Shown here piece by piece: positions 9,353 to 20,250 of a DNA stretch of 26,675 nucleotides (position 1 is its first letter; the number at the start of each line of letters is the position of its first letter). The DNA is from Sphaerosporella brunnea (lineage: Eukaryota; Ascomycota; Pezizomycetes; Pezizales; Pyronemataceae), in the NCBI GenBank assembly GCA_008704415.1, contig VXIS01000476.1, positions 1 through 26,675 on the forward strand, in the 5' to 3' direction. Below the pieces are notes generated by a model. That model had not been told where the DNA came from. It ran no database searches and was given only the letters and a program-made list of their open reading frames with translations. The position numbers and the translations under genes were made by a program.

Positions 9353-9558
9353 GGCGACAGCTCTACTATGATAGCAAAAACATGAGCTAGTCGTCCTCTC
9401 AACCTCGAAGCCGAATACATTGCCTGTCTGCTCTGAAGCCTCCAGAGAAACTCAGCGGCAGAAGGATACGCCCGACAAGACTATCAATCTCAAACCGCTT
9501 ATCTTCCTATCACATCCGGAAACACCAAGGCGCGCACGAAGCACATCGATATCCGATT

Positions 9559-9702
9559 AGGGCCGCTCAGTCGGGCGTTTTTGACTTGGATATCCGAATT
9601 TTCAACCGCCTGTTTATCGATGTCTGCAAGCCATTTGACGCTGAAACTGGCCTTAAATCCAGAAACGTCGAAAAAAATATAAATGCCTGTCTGAGCGGCC
9701 CT
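9559..9702. mobile_element. Short 144-bp inverted-repeat element inside the copia relic
   Basis: The ends are AGGGCCGCTCAG and its inverse CTGAGCGGCCCT, flanked by ATT on both sides (9556-9558 and 9703-9705). It interrupts the copia relic just after the KHIDIR motif. There is no coding capacity and the family is unassigned. Confidence 0.75.
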
Positions 9703-9900
9703 ATTTCACAACAGGACACCTCCAGGACCACGAGCGCTCGATCGTCGAATTCGCGTATGTCAACATCGACGACAACCTCGCTGATACCATGACGAGGCCC
9801 CTGACTGCGGAGAAGCACAGGAGCCTTATCTCTCGGATGAGCTTGAAGCGATGGATATCTGAGCTTGTTTTCGCTATTTCTTACGGCAAACTTTTCTAAT

Positions 9901-10326
9901 TGCTAGGAAGTATCCACCCGAGCGCTCTATTGATTACCGTATTTTTTGGAGCGAAAGGTTGTCTTTCTTAAGGCGCCACCAAGAAATCTACAGCGTTTTT
10001 TTCATCCAGCGAGTGATGGGCTCGCCTCAGTGCGACTGCCGAATATCCATAGTTTTCAACCACGACATGAGAACGCGAGTGGCTTCATTCACCGAAGTCC
10101 AAGCCCAGCGGCTTACTCATCCCTAACAGTACCTCGACGGGAATCGAAATTGGTTGCGTTTGCTACCAGTAGTGTGGGCATAAACCTTGTCCTAGACATC
10201 GCCCACTCGGAGGAGGTCCGGTTTTGTTTGGCTTCGAGGCACTGCTGATCGCCCGAGTTGCAGCCATTTGGCGCCGATGGAGCATTGGATCAAAACCGCG
10301 TTGCTTAGAATGGACCCTCCTTCTAC
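9901..10326. other. Interval without a supported gene
   Basis: A 100-codon plus-strand frame (9946-10248) has no recognisable motif. Part of this may be further decayed retrotransposon sequence beyond the copia 3' end, but I cannot show it. Confidence 0.45.
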
Positions 10327-10570
10327 TGGATGACTTCCCGTGAGACTTTAGAACGGGTTTGAAACCGGGAATTTAGATTTGGAAGTTGTCGCACTCCCGT
10401 AAAAATTAGAACCAGAATTTGGAAAATCTTAATTATCTAGACTTTATTATGCAGCTTTACCCTAACCCAGCAATTAGCGCTCTAATTATTAGGAGCTGCG
10501 TTCCAAAGGGCTTAGGAGAGGGTAACTGTTAGGGGTCCTTAGAATCTAAAATCTCACGGGAATTCATCCA
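10327..10570. mobile_element. MITE-like element, 244 bp
   Basis: The left end TGGATGACTTCCCGTGAGA pairs with the reverse complement of the right end with two mismatches in about 24 bp. CTAC flanks both sides (10323-10326 and 10571-10574), a possible target duplication. The end motif TGACTTCCCGT is shared with the element at 4878, so the two may use related transposases. The inside carries CCCTAACCC, a telomere-like motif. Confidence 0.72.
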
Positions 10571-10667
10571 CTACCTACTCTACCTAGCAAGAAATGCTGA
10601 TCCAACTCGACATTTTGGAACGCAGCTTCTGATTGGAGCGCTAATCGTTGGGTTAGGATAAAGCTGC
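10451..10667. repeat. Inverted repeat of about 55 bp straddling the right end of the 10.3-kb element
   Basis: Sequence 10451-10506 (GCAGCTTTACCCTAACCC and onward) recurs inverted at about 10615-10667 with roughly 80-85% identity. One arm lies inside the 244-bp element and the other just outside its right end. This suggests a second, differently bounded element overlapping or nested with the first. Confidence 0.7.
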
Positions 10668-10976
10668 GTGATGAAATGGTAACTGTGTACTAGAGTACGC
10701 CGCGTTGTTTTGATTCTGCCGACCCACAACTTGTGTTGGTGGTGTCCCAAATGAGCTGCAAGCAGCTGAGACATCACATGAGGCTGAGAATGAGGGCAAC
10801 GATTGGTGCAAATGTAACGAGGACGCGCTGCATGTTCTCAGACCTGTTGACGAGGCCTTCTCCGCTTTTAAATCCATTTCCGTGAGCGAAAGGAAACACT
10901 CTCTTCGACTGTCCCGAGGAACAGCACCCTGCGCGATCTTGTCGACAGCCAGGTTCGCGTTTCTGTCACTGTCGAC

Positions 10977-13900
10977 ATGTCCCCAGCAGAGAACCGGGAA
11001 GCTACGGCTATCAAGCAGAAGCCAGGTCGCCGTCCAATGTTTGCCTGTGGCTTTTGCGGGCGTTTTTCACAGAAAGAGCAGATCTCCGGCTTCCCCCTCG
11101 ACCACCCCACATACGCGCACGAGCGCCGAGGGAAGCCAGGTACAAATAGATGTCCGTGAGCCCAAAGCGACTGTCAAGGAGGCCATCAAAGAGTCGAGAG
11201 GATTGCCACACTCCAAGCCGCCAACTTATCCCGAACCTTCGCTACAGGTCCCAGGCACGCTCGGTTCGGAAGCCCAAGCGTCGCGCAGATCCTCTGTGAG
11301 CTTCGCCCCGACTCATGGCGATAAGAAGAACTTGTGAGTAATATTGACACTCAGAAAACAAGGGCTTACTGATGTGTTGCTCCTTAGAATCTCATGGAAA
11401 AAGGCGCATGATATCGCAACCGAAAAATTGACTGATGAGGAGAGGTTGGAACTGCAAACAGACTTAGCATCTGAATACACAGTCTTTTCGGTGCTCGAAG
11501 CAGCTGAGGTGGCTCGGAAAGATCGCGATGAGAGCAAATGGCGATATACTAAGAAGAACGGCGACGTGGTGATTCTGAGGGAAAGATTTGACACAGATAG
11601 TGGAGGGATTTGAAAAGTACGCAACAATTATCGATGTGGCGATTCAACACCACCCGGATGTAACGAGTCTTGTGTGGGCGTCTGCGAGGTTCCTTCTACA
11701 GGTATCGTATAGTTTCTTTGCCATCAGCACGCCATAACTAAACACACCCTAGGTCTATCTCAACCACCAAGAGACGGTGGAAAGGCTGGAAGCGGCTCTT
11801 AAGACCATCATCAATTCAATGGCAAACTGCGAGTTTTATGCCAACATATACACGGAGGCATTAAATGTGTATTTTCGAACTCCGTCAACGGCCATCGCAT
11901 GGGTAGAGAGGTTGGAAAGTGCACTGCCCCAATTCTATGCTGCCATTCTTGTCTTTGCTGTCAAGGCGAAAAGATACTTCACTCCTTCAACCCGAGGTAT
12001 GATTGCATCTTACCATGTTTAGAAACGAGGACTGAAAGTGATGGTCGCGCTTTAGGGAAATTTACGAATCCTTTGAAGCCCTTTGCCACTACACTCCAGA
12101 CATACCTCAACAACATCGATGAGACAGAAAGAGCCCTGAAGGAGTTGGCTGGAATGGCCACAATGCAAGGGGTGAAAGGTATGCAGATTGTCCGGCTCCA
12201 GTTTGGGCTTGCGTTCTAATTGTTCTCGTTGGTAGACCTTCGGGACAACACGCTGAATATGGTCGGCGAAATGAGAGGCCTCTTCACTGAGATCTCGGAC
12301 GATAAAGCGAAGCAGTGGCTCAAAGCTGTCAATCCGGACCCCATGTACGATTTCAATAAGGAACGCCGACTAGAAGGGACTTGTGAATGGATCTTCAAAA
12401 ACGAACGTTATAACACTTGGATAAACGGCGATGGAAATCGTGACCTTTGGGTAGTTGGCATACCAGGTAAGAACTACAGACGCACCTGACTCCAAACGAA
12501 GCTGAAAGCTGTATGTAGGTGCCGGAAAGTCGGTTCTCGCCACCAACCTGGTTGACAACCTACGCAAATCAGGGGTCGTGGTCCTGTTTTTCTTCTTCCG
12601 AGATGGCGATGACCGAACCACATCACCATTAGAGATGGTTGCCAGCATAATCGCCCAGCTCACCAATTCGGGCATAGACCGGGAACGGCTCATGCGCATT
12701 CTGAAGCTACGGATGGAGTCCAGTTCTTATTTCACAAATGACGTGAGCGAGCCAAGAGACTTCAAAAAACTTTGCGCAACTCTCATCGAGATGCTCCAAG
12801 GTTATGCAGCAAAAGTGATCATTCTTTTGGATGCCCTCGATGAATGCAGCAACCCTAAGGATGTCGCCACTCACCTTATAAAACCCTCACTTGATCCCTC
12901 CACTATCACCAGCCAGATGATGTTGCCCGGTATTGGCGAGCTGATCGACGTTCGATTTCTTCTCACTGGTCGTCCAGTCGTTCACGATATCTTTGCAAGC
13001 TTGCCCAATGTATCGACGATCGACATGGACGTCAACGATGATATCCGCCGCTTCGTCACCGAAAGTGTAGCCGATAATGAAAGCTTAAGACTCCACAAAG
13101 AGAAAATCATTGCGACGATCTACGAAAATTCAGCGGGGATGTTCCGATATGCAGGTACCTTTTCCCCAAGCCTCTACCGACTTGCCAATCAGTGTATGTA
13201 CTAACGTTATTGCCAGCACTTGTACTGGAAGAGCTCAACGAGCCTTCTCCTGTGGAAATCTCGAAGCGTCTCCAGACCATGCCAAAGGGGATATCTGGCA
13301 TGTACGAGCTTATCCTTCGCCGCTTGGGTTCGAAAGGAAGTGACTGGGACCTCGAGATGCGGCGCAGGCTACTAATGTGGGTAACCATGGCTTTCCGGCC
13401 GGTGACGGTTGCCGAAATGCAGTACGCTTGCGTGGTTGTGGACGGATACAAGTCTTTCGATCCAGATCAGGTCGTATTGCCGAGTGAGAAGCAGATGCTG
13501 ACATGCTGTGGATCCCTACTGGAGGTGTTCGACGGCAACAAGCTGCGCTTCACCCACCGTACTGTGAAAGAATTTTTGCTACAGCCGCTCGAAAAGTTGT
13601 CCGAAGTCGCCCGTCCGGATAAACGCGTGACACGATGTATGGTGGTACATGAAGGAGAAGCACACGCTTCCATGGCGGTGACCTGTGGTGAGTGGATCCG
13701 GAAAGTTGCACCTCAACGTTGCTAAAGAACAGTACAGTTACCCAACTCTTCTCAAAGGATTTAAGCGGCGTGCCCTTCTGTTACGCTGTCCAAGAGTGGC
13801 TAAAGCACGCGAAAGCGGTTCCTCGAGGCCGCGATGCAACATCTCTTTCGCAGACTCTGTGGAAGCTTGTCGCAGACGTCTTCTGGGATCGCGACACAAC

Positions 13901-14450
13901 TTTCCGCGAATGGCGCAGGGTATACCGCCCCGATCATGACGGGTTCCACAAGAAGCAAAATTCGAGCACCAGCAGCGCCCTGCGGTGCCTGCATCCGAGA
14001 TTCACCCACGGCACCACTTGTACCGGTCAACATGTAGCTGCGTCGTATGGACTTGTTGATAACATCGATTGGGCCCATCCAGAAAGAATCGATTTCAACG
14101 AAAGAGACGGCGAGCGTTGGACTCCACTCATTCATGCCGCGCACGCTGGAGAAGAAGAAGCAGTCATGGCAATTCTGACCAAGGAAGGTGTCGATATCAA
14201 TTCGGCTAACAACTTCGGACGCACTGCGCTGATTGTGGCATCGGACAATCGCCCCAAAGGCATCATAGAAATACTTTTGAGACAAGCTGGGATTGAGGTC
14301 GACCATATATCTAAGCAGGGCCACTCAGCACTAGGCTATGCCCTATATAACGAGGACCAGAAAGTTATTGAGATGCTAAAGCAGAAGGGAGCAACTGTGG
14401 CAAAATATGGATGGAAGGATTTAGCTATTGGCGGTTTTGATCCACGTTAA
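10977..14450 (+). pseudogene. NLR gene B: helical N-terminal domain, NACHT, ankyrin repeats; two apparent 1-nt insertions
   Basis: A STAND protein with eight exons: 10977-11333, 11388-11701, 11753-11996, 12056-12178, 12236-12466, 12519-13154, 13217-13687 and 13738-14450. All seven introns are 50-62 nt with good signals; 13155-13216 carries TACTAAC. The N-terminal helical region includes LVWASARFLLQ and resembles the helical N-domains of fungal NACHT proteins (NACHT_N or DUF7708 type). Walker A GIPGAGKS is split by the intron at 12467. Walker B is VIILLDALDE and the sensor LLTGRP, followed by FRYAALVLEELNE, HRTVKEFL and about three ankyrin repeats. The frame breaks near 11060 (T5 run) and near 11595 (ACACAGATAG), each fitting one extra base. 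Total exon length is 3089 nt, a multiple of three after removing two. Either a recent pseudogene or assembly errors. The start codon is uncertain. Confidence 0.8.
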
Positions 14451-15086
14451 GTTACGGGATTCGGAAATAGTTTCCGTATAGATAGTGTTTTCTATACCGC
14501 TTAGGGGTGTTCATGTTAGCTTTTTATATTTTTTTGCTTATTTGCTCTGCGGGGCGGGGTGTGGGAACTAGTCTTCGGCGGCAAGACCTCTGTGGATTCG
14601 AGGAAATCACTTGATCACCCGATTTTCACCCAAAATAGCGACTTTCGATTGTGAGTTGACATCATGCACTAGAAACATTTGGCTGCCGAAAGGTGCTTCT
14701 GCAGGGGAAAGTTTGGTGGCCGCAGTACGTACTCTTACTGCTCGGATTTCCCTTGCTCTGCTGGACCTGTAAGATCTATCCCGATATCTCATGACGTGAT
14801 CTGCCAGTCCTCCGTGCAGCATCCGCAAGAATGCCTCGCCTTGTAGTGTAGCTGAGGCCTTTTTGGAGGTGGAGGGGGCCGGAAGAACCCAACAAATGCC
14901 CTTTCTACTCGACGGCACTCGATAGCCTTTCTGGTTGGCTAGCCGGCCCACCCAGCAGATACCCTTTTTGCTCGGTTGGCCAGTCTACCCACCAGGAATC
15001 TGGTGGGCCGGCCGACTTGACAGGTCGACATATCCCCATGACTGTCCCAATTGGCCGAGCGCTGGCTCTCCGGATCTACTCGACAC
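14451..15086. other. Spacer after NLR gene B
   Basis: Presumed 3' region of gene B, then sequence with partly repeated GC-rich motifs. GCCGGCCCACC near 14941 is inverted as GGTGGGCCGGC near 15002, and CTACTCGACG recurs at about 14906 and beside the next element. This may be transposon debris. No gene is supported. Confidence 0.45.
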
Positions 15087-15361
15087 TACTCGACGATTTT
15101 TTAAGTATCCGGATGCCCAGAAACCCTAACCCAGGCCGGCGCTTAGAGGTGATTGGGAAGCTCCCCCGAGCTTCCCAGAGCTTCCCTGAGCTCGCGTAGG
15201 GGCTCAAAAAAAACAAGGGCCCTCAGTGGTGTGCTGGGGGTTTATTATGTGAAAGAACGGAGTGATCTCGCGCGGGCGCTCTCGTTGGGGAGGATTTTCT
15301 CTAAGCCCGGGTCTGGGTTAGGGTTTCCAGGGCTTCCGGATACTTAAAAAATCGTCGAGTA
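15087..15361. mobile_element. MITE with about 55-bp inverted ends and TA target duplication
   Basis: The left end CTCGACGATTTTTTAAGTAT at 15089 is repeated inverted at the right end. Pairing continues with a few mismatches through AAACCCTAACCCAG, about 55 bp in all. TA flanks both sides (15087-15088 and 15360-15361), as for Tc1/mariner-type elements. There is no coding capacity. Confidence 0.85.
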
Positions 15362-16381
15362 AGGAAATGTAGCAGCAGACCCCGCCGACCGAGCTCCTCA
15401 GGCAATGCATGCAGACGGGGCTGCCGCGCCAGGAGAGCGTGAACGAAGGATGGCCAGAGCAGAGCGCGGGGAAGAAATTCGGTGACGCATCTTGGAAAGT
15501 CACTCGCTTTGTGTTTGAACATGCCAACTCTTTGTGTTTATTTTACATGTCTGGTTTGTTTTCGGGTCCGCGTGTTGTGGCCCAACATGGCTACGGGCGT
15601 GCACCTGGCGCACGTTGCGGATATGGCTGCTGTTCGGAAGCAGAAAGCTCCGCTACTACCGTGCTGCGCCCCGCAGTCCACAGGCGGCGGTGAGCTAGAC
15701 TACTCAATGTACGCATATATATAGTTGTGCATCGTGCAATGTAGACACCACACTTTCCCCCCTCCCCTTCCCCTTCTCCGCCTCTATTGATCAGCCGCCA
15801 AAGGCTGGAGAGTAGGCCAGGCCAACTACTACCCTCCAAACAAACAACATTCTCATAAAACTAACCAAAGCAAGTACGACCAAAGAAAAGCCATCCTCTG
15901 AATAACCCTAAACAACCGCCTGCCGGAGTCCTAGCAAGCTCAACAGCGCGGGCAAGCTCTCTCAGCGGAGAGGGGGTGGATGAGAGGGACGCAAAAACAA
16001 GGACTCTATCGATATGTACTCCTTCAAGCGCCGCTTCCTCCGGCGCTTCACTCTGACTCCCGCCCATCCACTATCATCTCCCGGCGTCGCATACCCGCCC
16101 CCCCGTGACACTAATCATGAGTGTTCCCGGGCCTTAAGATATCAGCCATGCTGACATGGATGACCTCCCAATACTCGGCCCACTAGCGACATAGGAGGAG
16201 CCTCCTTGTCCTGGTAATTCGGCAGCAAGGTATTGCTGTTTGGATGGCGAGCAAACCACATAGAACATCGCGGAGCAAAACTCAATCACAATCCGCAACC
16301 GCGGGCACCGCACACGGAGACACGAAGCCGAGGACACACGGCAAAACAACCACCAACTCCCCAACGCCCCACCACGACTCC
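15362..16381. other. Interval without a supported gene
   Basis: Small frames only. A C/T-rich tract lies at about 15750-15785. Nothing recognised on either strand. Confidence 0.45.
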
Positions 16382-17143
16382 TCACGTTATGTGAACGCAA
16401 GCAGCCCCACCGTCTCCATCCACGGAGTCTTTGACCTTCTTCCGACTCTCCAGCTGTGGCGTTCTCTTTCGTGTGTTCAATCGCCTCCTCTTCTCTTGTC
16501 TCCACTTTTTATCTGCCTCCTTCTGCCGGTGTTTCTTGTCTTCCTCCTCTTCCTGCCACTCTCGCAGTCGCCGTCTGCGCTCTTGCTGCAGCTCTATAAA
16601 CTCCCGTTTCCTCACGCGCGTCGTTTCTTCATTCCTCGCCACCGCCGCCTCCTCGCCCTCGGTGTCTTGCACCGCCCACACGGCTCCAGGAGCATCCGTC
16701 ATTTCCTTTAGATCGGTTGCGTCGTGGTCTGGTGAGTAGAACACGGTGACTGGCCCGCACTTATCAATATCAACGTTTCGGCGAGCGCAGATGCACTCCA
16801 GGTAGGTGTGGGAAATTGTAGCGGTGTAGATGACATAGACAGGTGTCATTGGTCTCGTGAGTCGCGTCTTATAGCAAATAGCGATCAAGTAAGGATGTGT
16901 CGCCGTCACAGTGAGGAGGAGTCGTAGCTGGGCCCGTGCCAGCGCCAGCAGGTAAGCGGCGAGCGTAGCGTGCGAACATCTTCGCCTGGCGAGTTCGGGA
17001 TGTAAGTCGATGAGGGCCATCATCGGTAGGGAGACGTGCTGGTTTTTCCTGCTGGCCTGGAAGCGTAGCACTGCCTTTGAGCCTTGCGGCGGGTCACGAA
17101 TTTCAAAACTTCCGAGGAACTTGGCGTTAGGATAGCAAGGCAT
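16382..17143 (-). CDS. Hypothetical protein, 253 residues, with long charged Arg/Glu-rich tail
   Basis: A single exon. I chose the ATG at 17143 because a TATA box (17208-17215) lies about 65 bp upstream; the frame is open farther but without an ATG. The first 130 residues look like a folded domain. They include a hydrophobic Leu/Ala-rich helix region around residues 50-75, followed by beta-type stretches rich in Tyr, Ile and Val with several Cys. From about residue 165 the chain becomes strongly charged (runs of Arg, Glu and Lys), probably a long helix or coiled coil. There is no signal peptide. I recognise no catalytic motif and propose no function. It seems a real gene because the domain-like composition and the promoter position agree. 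Confidence 0.6.
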   Translation of the reverse strand: MPCYPNAKFLGSFEIRDPPQGSKAVLRFQASRKNQHVSLPMMALIDLHPELARRRCSHATLAAYLLALARAQLRLLLTVTATHPYLIAICYKTRLTRPMTPVYVIYTATISHTYLECICARRNVDIDKCGPVTVFYSPDHDATDLKEMTDAPGAVWAVQDTEGEEAAVARNEETTRVRKREFIELQQERRRRLREWQEEEEDKKHRQKEADKKWRQEKRRRLNTRKRTPQLESRKKVKDSVDGDGGAACVHIT

Positions 17144-17207
17144 TTCAGGTTGCCTGGTAGTTGAGGCTGTATGGAATGCCGGTGCCAGTGTGGGCACAGG
17201 GCTCGGG

Positions 17208-17215
17208 CTTTATAT
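17208..17215 (-). promoter_or_regulatory. TATA box of the 16382-17143 gene
   Basis: ATATAAAG on the minus strand lies about 65 bp upstream of the chosen ATG, leaving a short leader of about 35 nt. Confidence 0.5.
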
Positions 17216-17403
17216 CAATATCTTCTCGCCTTACAGACGTCGCGCTTCAGTTCCAGGACCGGCCTCCCAGACCCGTCTCACTCAAACAAAGTTTTACACC
17301 TCTCCCAAGCGCTGTATTTTACAGTGTAACCTTACTTAAGTTAATAATTTTACCCGACCCGTATGTAATCGAACCGTAATTATCGACCCGTACAGCGGTC
17401 GAC

Positions 17404-18360
17404 AAGAGCTGAAGGAATGGCCGCATAAGGAGATCGCTGCATCTAGCGACTCTCAGGTCTACGAAACGTTGCCGGACGCGGACAAAGAGCAAAGTGAAAA
17501 CCCCATGCACAGTGATACAGGTGGATCCGATGGCTTCCCCAGCAGTCCCCCCAGAATTGCATCGTCGAAATCGTATCGTCCAAGCAGTGAGGCAGGATGC
17601 GAAGATGAAGATGACGATGCGCACCTTGATCGGGAGCAGTGCGAGGCGGTCACGCAGAACATGCTCCTGGCCTTCCTCGAATCACCTCTACCGTCAGACT
17701 GCTGTGGATATCCGCAATCCTGCCATCTCCGGACCGCCTTCTGCTTTCGCTTTCGAGTAAGCTCCAGACCCTTCTGGAGTACTGTCTTGACAATGAAGCG
17801 CCAAACATCATCAAATCGCTTCAGGGAGCCTTCATTTCCATCGACGGTGGATCGCTGGTGGCCAATATCTAGACCAAAAGTGGAGGATGCACGTTGTTGG
17901 AAGACACGATCTTTTGCGTGTGAAGGTAGGATATATGCACCGCTGTTTGGGGCCTGTAGCGCCTACGATTGCACTCCAAGCAGCGAGGCTAATGGAGATG
18001 TCTCCAGGCAAAAGGAAAGGATTCGAGATCAGACTACCATCGCTGGCATCCTGGCCCAGCAAGCCGGCGAGCTGCTTGCGGCCATGCGCGAACGTGTACT
18101 TTTCCTCGCACAAACCTCACAGCAAGCTCCGGAAGACATCGTGGACGCTCTCCCCCAGCATACACGCACCGTACGCCCCCCCCTTCGCTTAGATACTGAC
18201 TGAACTGGGACTAGATGTATCTTATCAGCGCAGAGCAGACAAAGCTTTACTTCGGCGAGATGATGAGTGAGGCCGGCTGGATGCGGCCGAGTCTGTGGTA
18301 AAGATCCTGAACTCGCTGTCTGAGCAGTGGGCGGAGTTTTGGTTGGGTCAAGCTTGAAGC
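17404..18360 (+). pseudogene. Decayed gene of unknown function, open frame split over three frames
   Basis: Protein-like pieces follow one another in changing frames: an acidic Ser-rich start (17469 on), then LQTLLEYCLDNEAPNIIKSL and IDGGSLVANI (about 17760-17870). After a TAG come TKSGGCTLLEDTIFCV, KVGYMHRCLGPVAPTIALQA (17925 on), and TTIAGILAQQAGELLAAMRE. After a likely short intron (about 18171-18214) follow EQTKLYFGEMMSEAGWM and LNSLSEQWAEFWLGQA. At least one in-frame stop and two or three indels separate them. The pieces read as one former helical protein. I do not recognise the family. Confidence 0.7.
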
Positions 18361-19734
18361 GCTGGGCGTCACAGGTCTTTTCGAGTCGACACCGGTTTCT
18401 AGTCACTACAGAACGTAGAGATACAAGTTCCTGCATCCTTTATGTTGACAACGATACTGCCCTACTCGGAGCTCCTGTTTCCGGCAAAAAATCCTCCCAG
18501 CCTCGCCCGGAGAGCTGAAGGCAAAGGTGAGGTCCGTTGATATGGATTCTTAAGGGATTAAAACCCCTTCTATGACCCTGAAAATTCGCCCCCACATCCA
18601 ACTACAACCCTCGAGTCTGTGGTAGAAGATGCAAAACTCCACACACAGATTCTTGCGGAGAGTCACTGCACGGCATTGAAGACAACCATCGAAGCGCCAT
18701 GACGGCCGCCACCACCGCCGAAGTGTAAACATGCCGAGATTCAAACTGAGCAACTGCGCCGCATGAACTCGCCACGCCTCTGTCGGCACTCTTGTGCCCG
18801 AAGCATGCGGAGCACCGCTGCCATCCATCGGTGAATCGGAAAGCAGAAGGGGCGAGAGCTTTGTGATGCACCAGAGTCTGGTCTGGTTATCACACAGCCC
18901 GCCGGAGATAGTCGCTCCTTTTATACTAGTACACCGCAGTGCTCAGCGCGTAAACTCCATAGTTGTCAGACAATCGATGTCGCTATCACAAGCAGCATGT
19001 TTATACATCTAGTCGGCACTCTTTTCCGCGAGGCAAACAACTAGGAAACCACAGCAAGCCACGATCACAAATGGAAACAAACCAAGACAGAGCACCTAAA
19101 GCCCCCAATAACCATCGCAGTGTTGCAAACAGCCAAGCTCCAACCTTCTCATCTGCAGACTGAGCCACTAGAATGAGGTCTAAATGAAAAAAGAAAGAAA
19201 GAAAACGCATGAAGCAAAGGTGAGAGAGCAATTGGTGCGGAGAACAAGAAAGGCCCGGGGCTCGATGTCCTCCTCCCACAGGGCCAGGTCTCCTCCCTAT
19301 ACACCCACCCGAAGCCACCGATGATTCCCGCGACACCGTTTGGCATTGCCATTGGGAACCGTAAGAAAGGCTTACTCGAACTCGAAGATTCAGGCAAGCG
19401 TAATAGTAGATGAGGTCCGAGAGGCCACAAGCCGCGTGAGTTAGGCGATCCAGCTCCCCTGTTACTTGCGATGGAGAAAATCCGAACCGCGTTTGTTTAC
19501 AAAAGGGGCAAGCTTGGATGAGACATAGACGAACGTTGGTGATCGCATGTGCACGGTTCTGCCCTCGTCGAAACATCTTCCAAGATCTCTGCCAATTCAT
19601 GCTTGGTTTTCCGTTGTCTGCACCGTTTGGTTCGAGTGCTCTGCAAAGTAGATACTTCTGTCTTGAATTACCTTATGCCTAATGATTCCCGTATCCATTC
19701 ACGTTATCCAAGGCGCTCTCGTTCCCAGACTTTT
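18361..19734. other. Interval with weak coding traces only
   Basis: The stretch 18605-18700 reads ESVVEDAKLHTQILAES in one plus-strand frame, protein-like but soon closed by stops. It could be a farther exon of the decayed gene upstream. A 199-codon minus-strand frame at 19001-19600 has no motif and is not called. Confidence 0.35.
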
Positions 19735-20250
19735 TCTGTGGATCTAGAAGCTGACCTCGTTTACGTACATTTTGCCATCAATAAATTTTTTTTTGGCCGC
19801 TATTTATTGAGACTCGATGCTCTGGCTAGAGAGCTCAAATTGGAGGCCATTCTCTTCGAAAATACAGGCGCAGCCCTCTGGTCTCGCCGGAGCGAGTGAC
19901 GCGATTGATGGATAGATACGACTGGAACAACTCAGAGATTCTAACATTGCTCAATCATCAAATGTGATGATGCCGCACAACCATTCATTGCGTCAGTAAT
20001 GTTATTGAGCATGGCTCTGCAGATCAGGATAAATTGAGAAACAAACTTGGGCTTGTTGAAGATATGAAGGTGCGAGACCAAATGTTTGTGCTCTGAGTTC
20101 TCTGCTCACTGTTATCTACAGTCCAAACTCGGTGGGACGAAATTGTATCGGCCTTCGAATAGGGAGATTTACTTGGCGAACTCTCCAAAATCAACCAGAG
20201 CATCGAACGATTGACAAAGGTGAAGTCGATACCGACTGCTGGTAGGCTGC
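19735..20250 (+). pseudogene. Possible relic of an N-terminal domain of a STAND or HeLo-type protein
   Basis: Helical, protein-like pieces lie in order but in broken frames. First comes a segment ending in LDALARELKLEAILFENT (about 19800-19870), then RLMDRYDWNNSEILTLL (about 19905-19955), then VIEHGSADQDKLRNKLGLVE. A plausible intron follows (about 20067-20120), then RWDEIVSAFE, a stop, and GDLLGELSKINQSIERLTK. Spacing and helical character recall fungal HeLo-like N-domains. This identification is weak. It is convergent with NLR gene C and lies about 360 bp from its 3' end. Confidence 0.4.

Larger units (their letters stand above)
8846..9900 (+). pseudogene. Relic of a Ty1/copia-type RNase H region with two nested insertions
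   Basis: Fragments in successive frames match the end of a copia polyprotein. FDSDWAGD is encoded at 8872-8897 (RNase H core), EAEYIAC at about 9407-9427, RTKHIDIR at about 9533-9556, and after an insertion, a stretch ending VNIDDNLADTMTRPL up to about 9800. These are characteristic copia RNase H and C-terminal motifs. The frame is broken by stops and small indels, and by two DNA elements lying inside it. No long terminal repeat is recognisable on the right. The element is long dead. Confidence 0.8.

Noticed and set aside
15097..15355. CCCTAACCC motifs as telomere remnants
   Set aside because: Each occurs as a single short motif inside MITE arms and not as a tandem tract, so they are part of the elements.
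19001..19600. 199-codon minus-strand frame
   Set aside because: No domain-like pattern, no recognisable motif, no promoter or intron signals, and Cys, Leu and Ser-rich random-looking composition.
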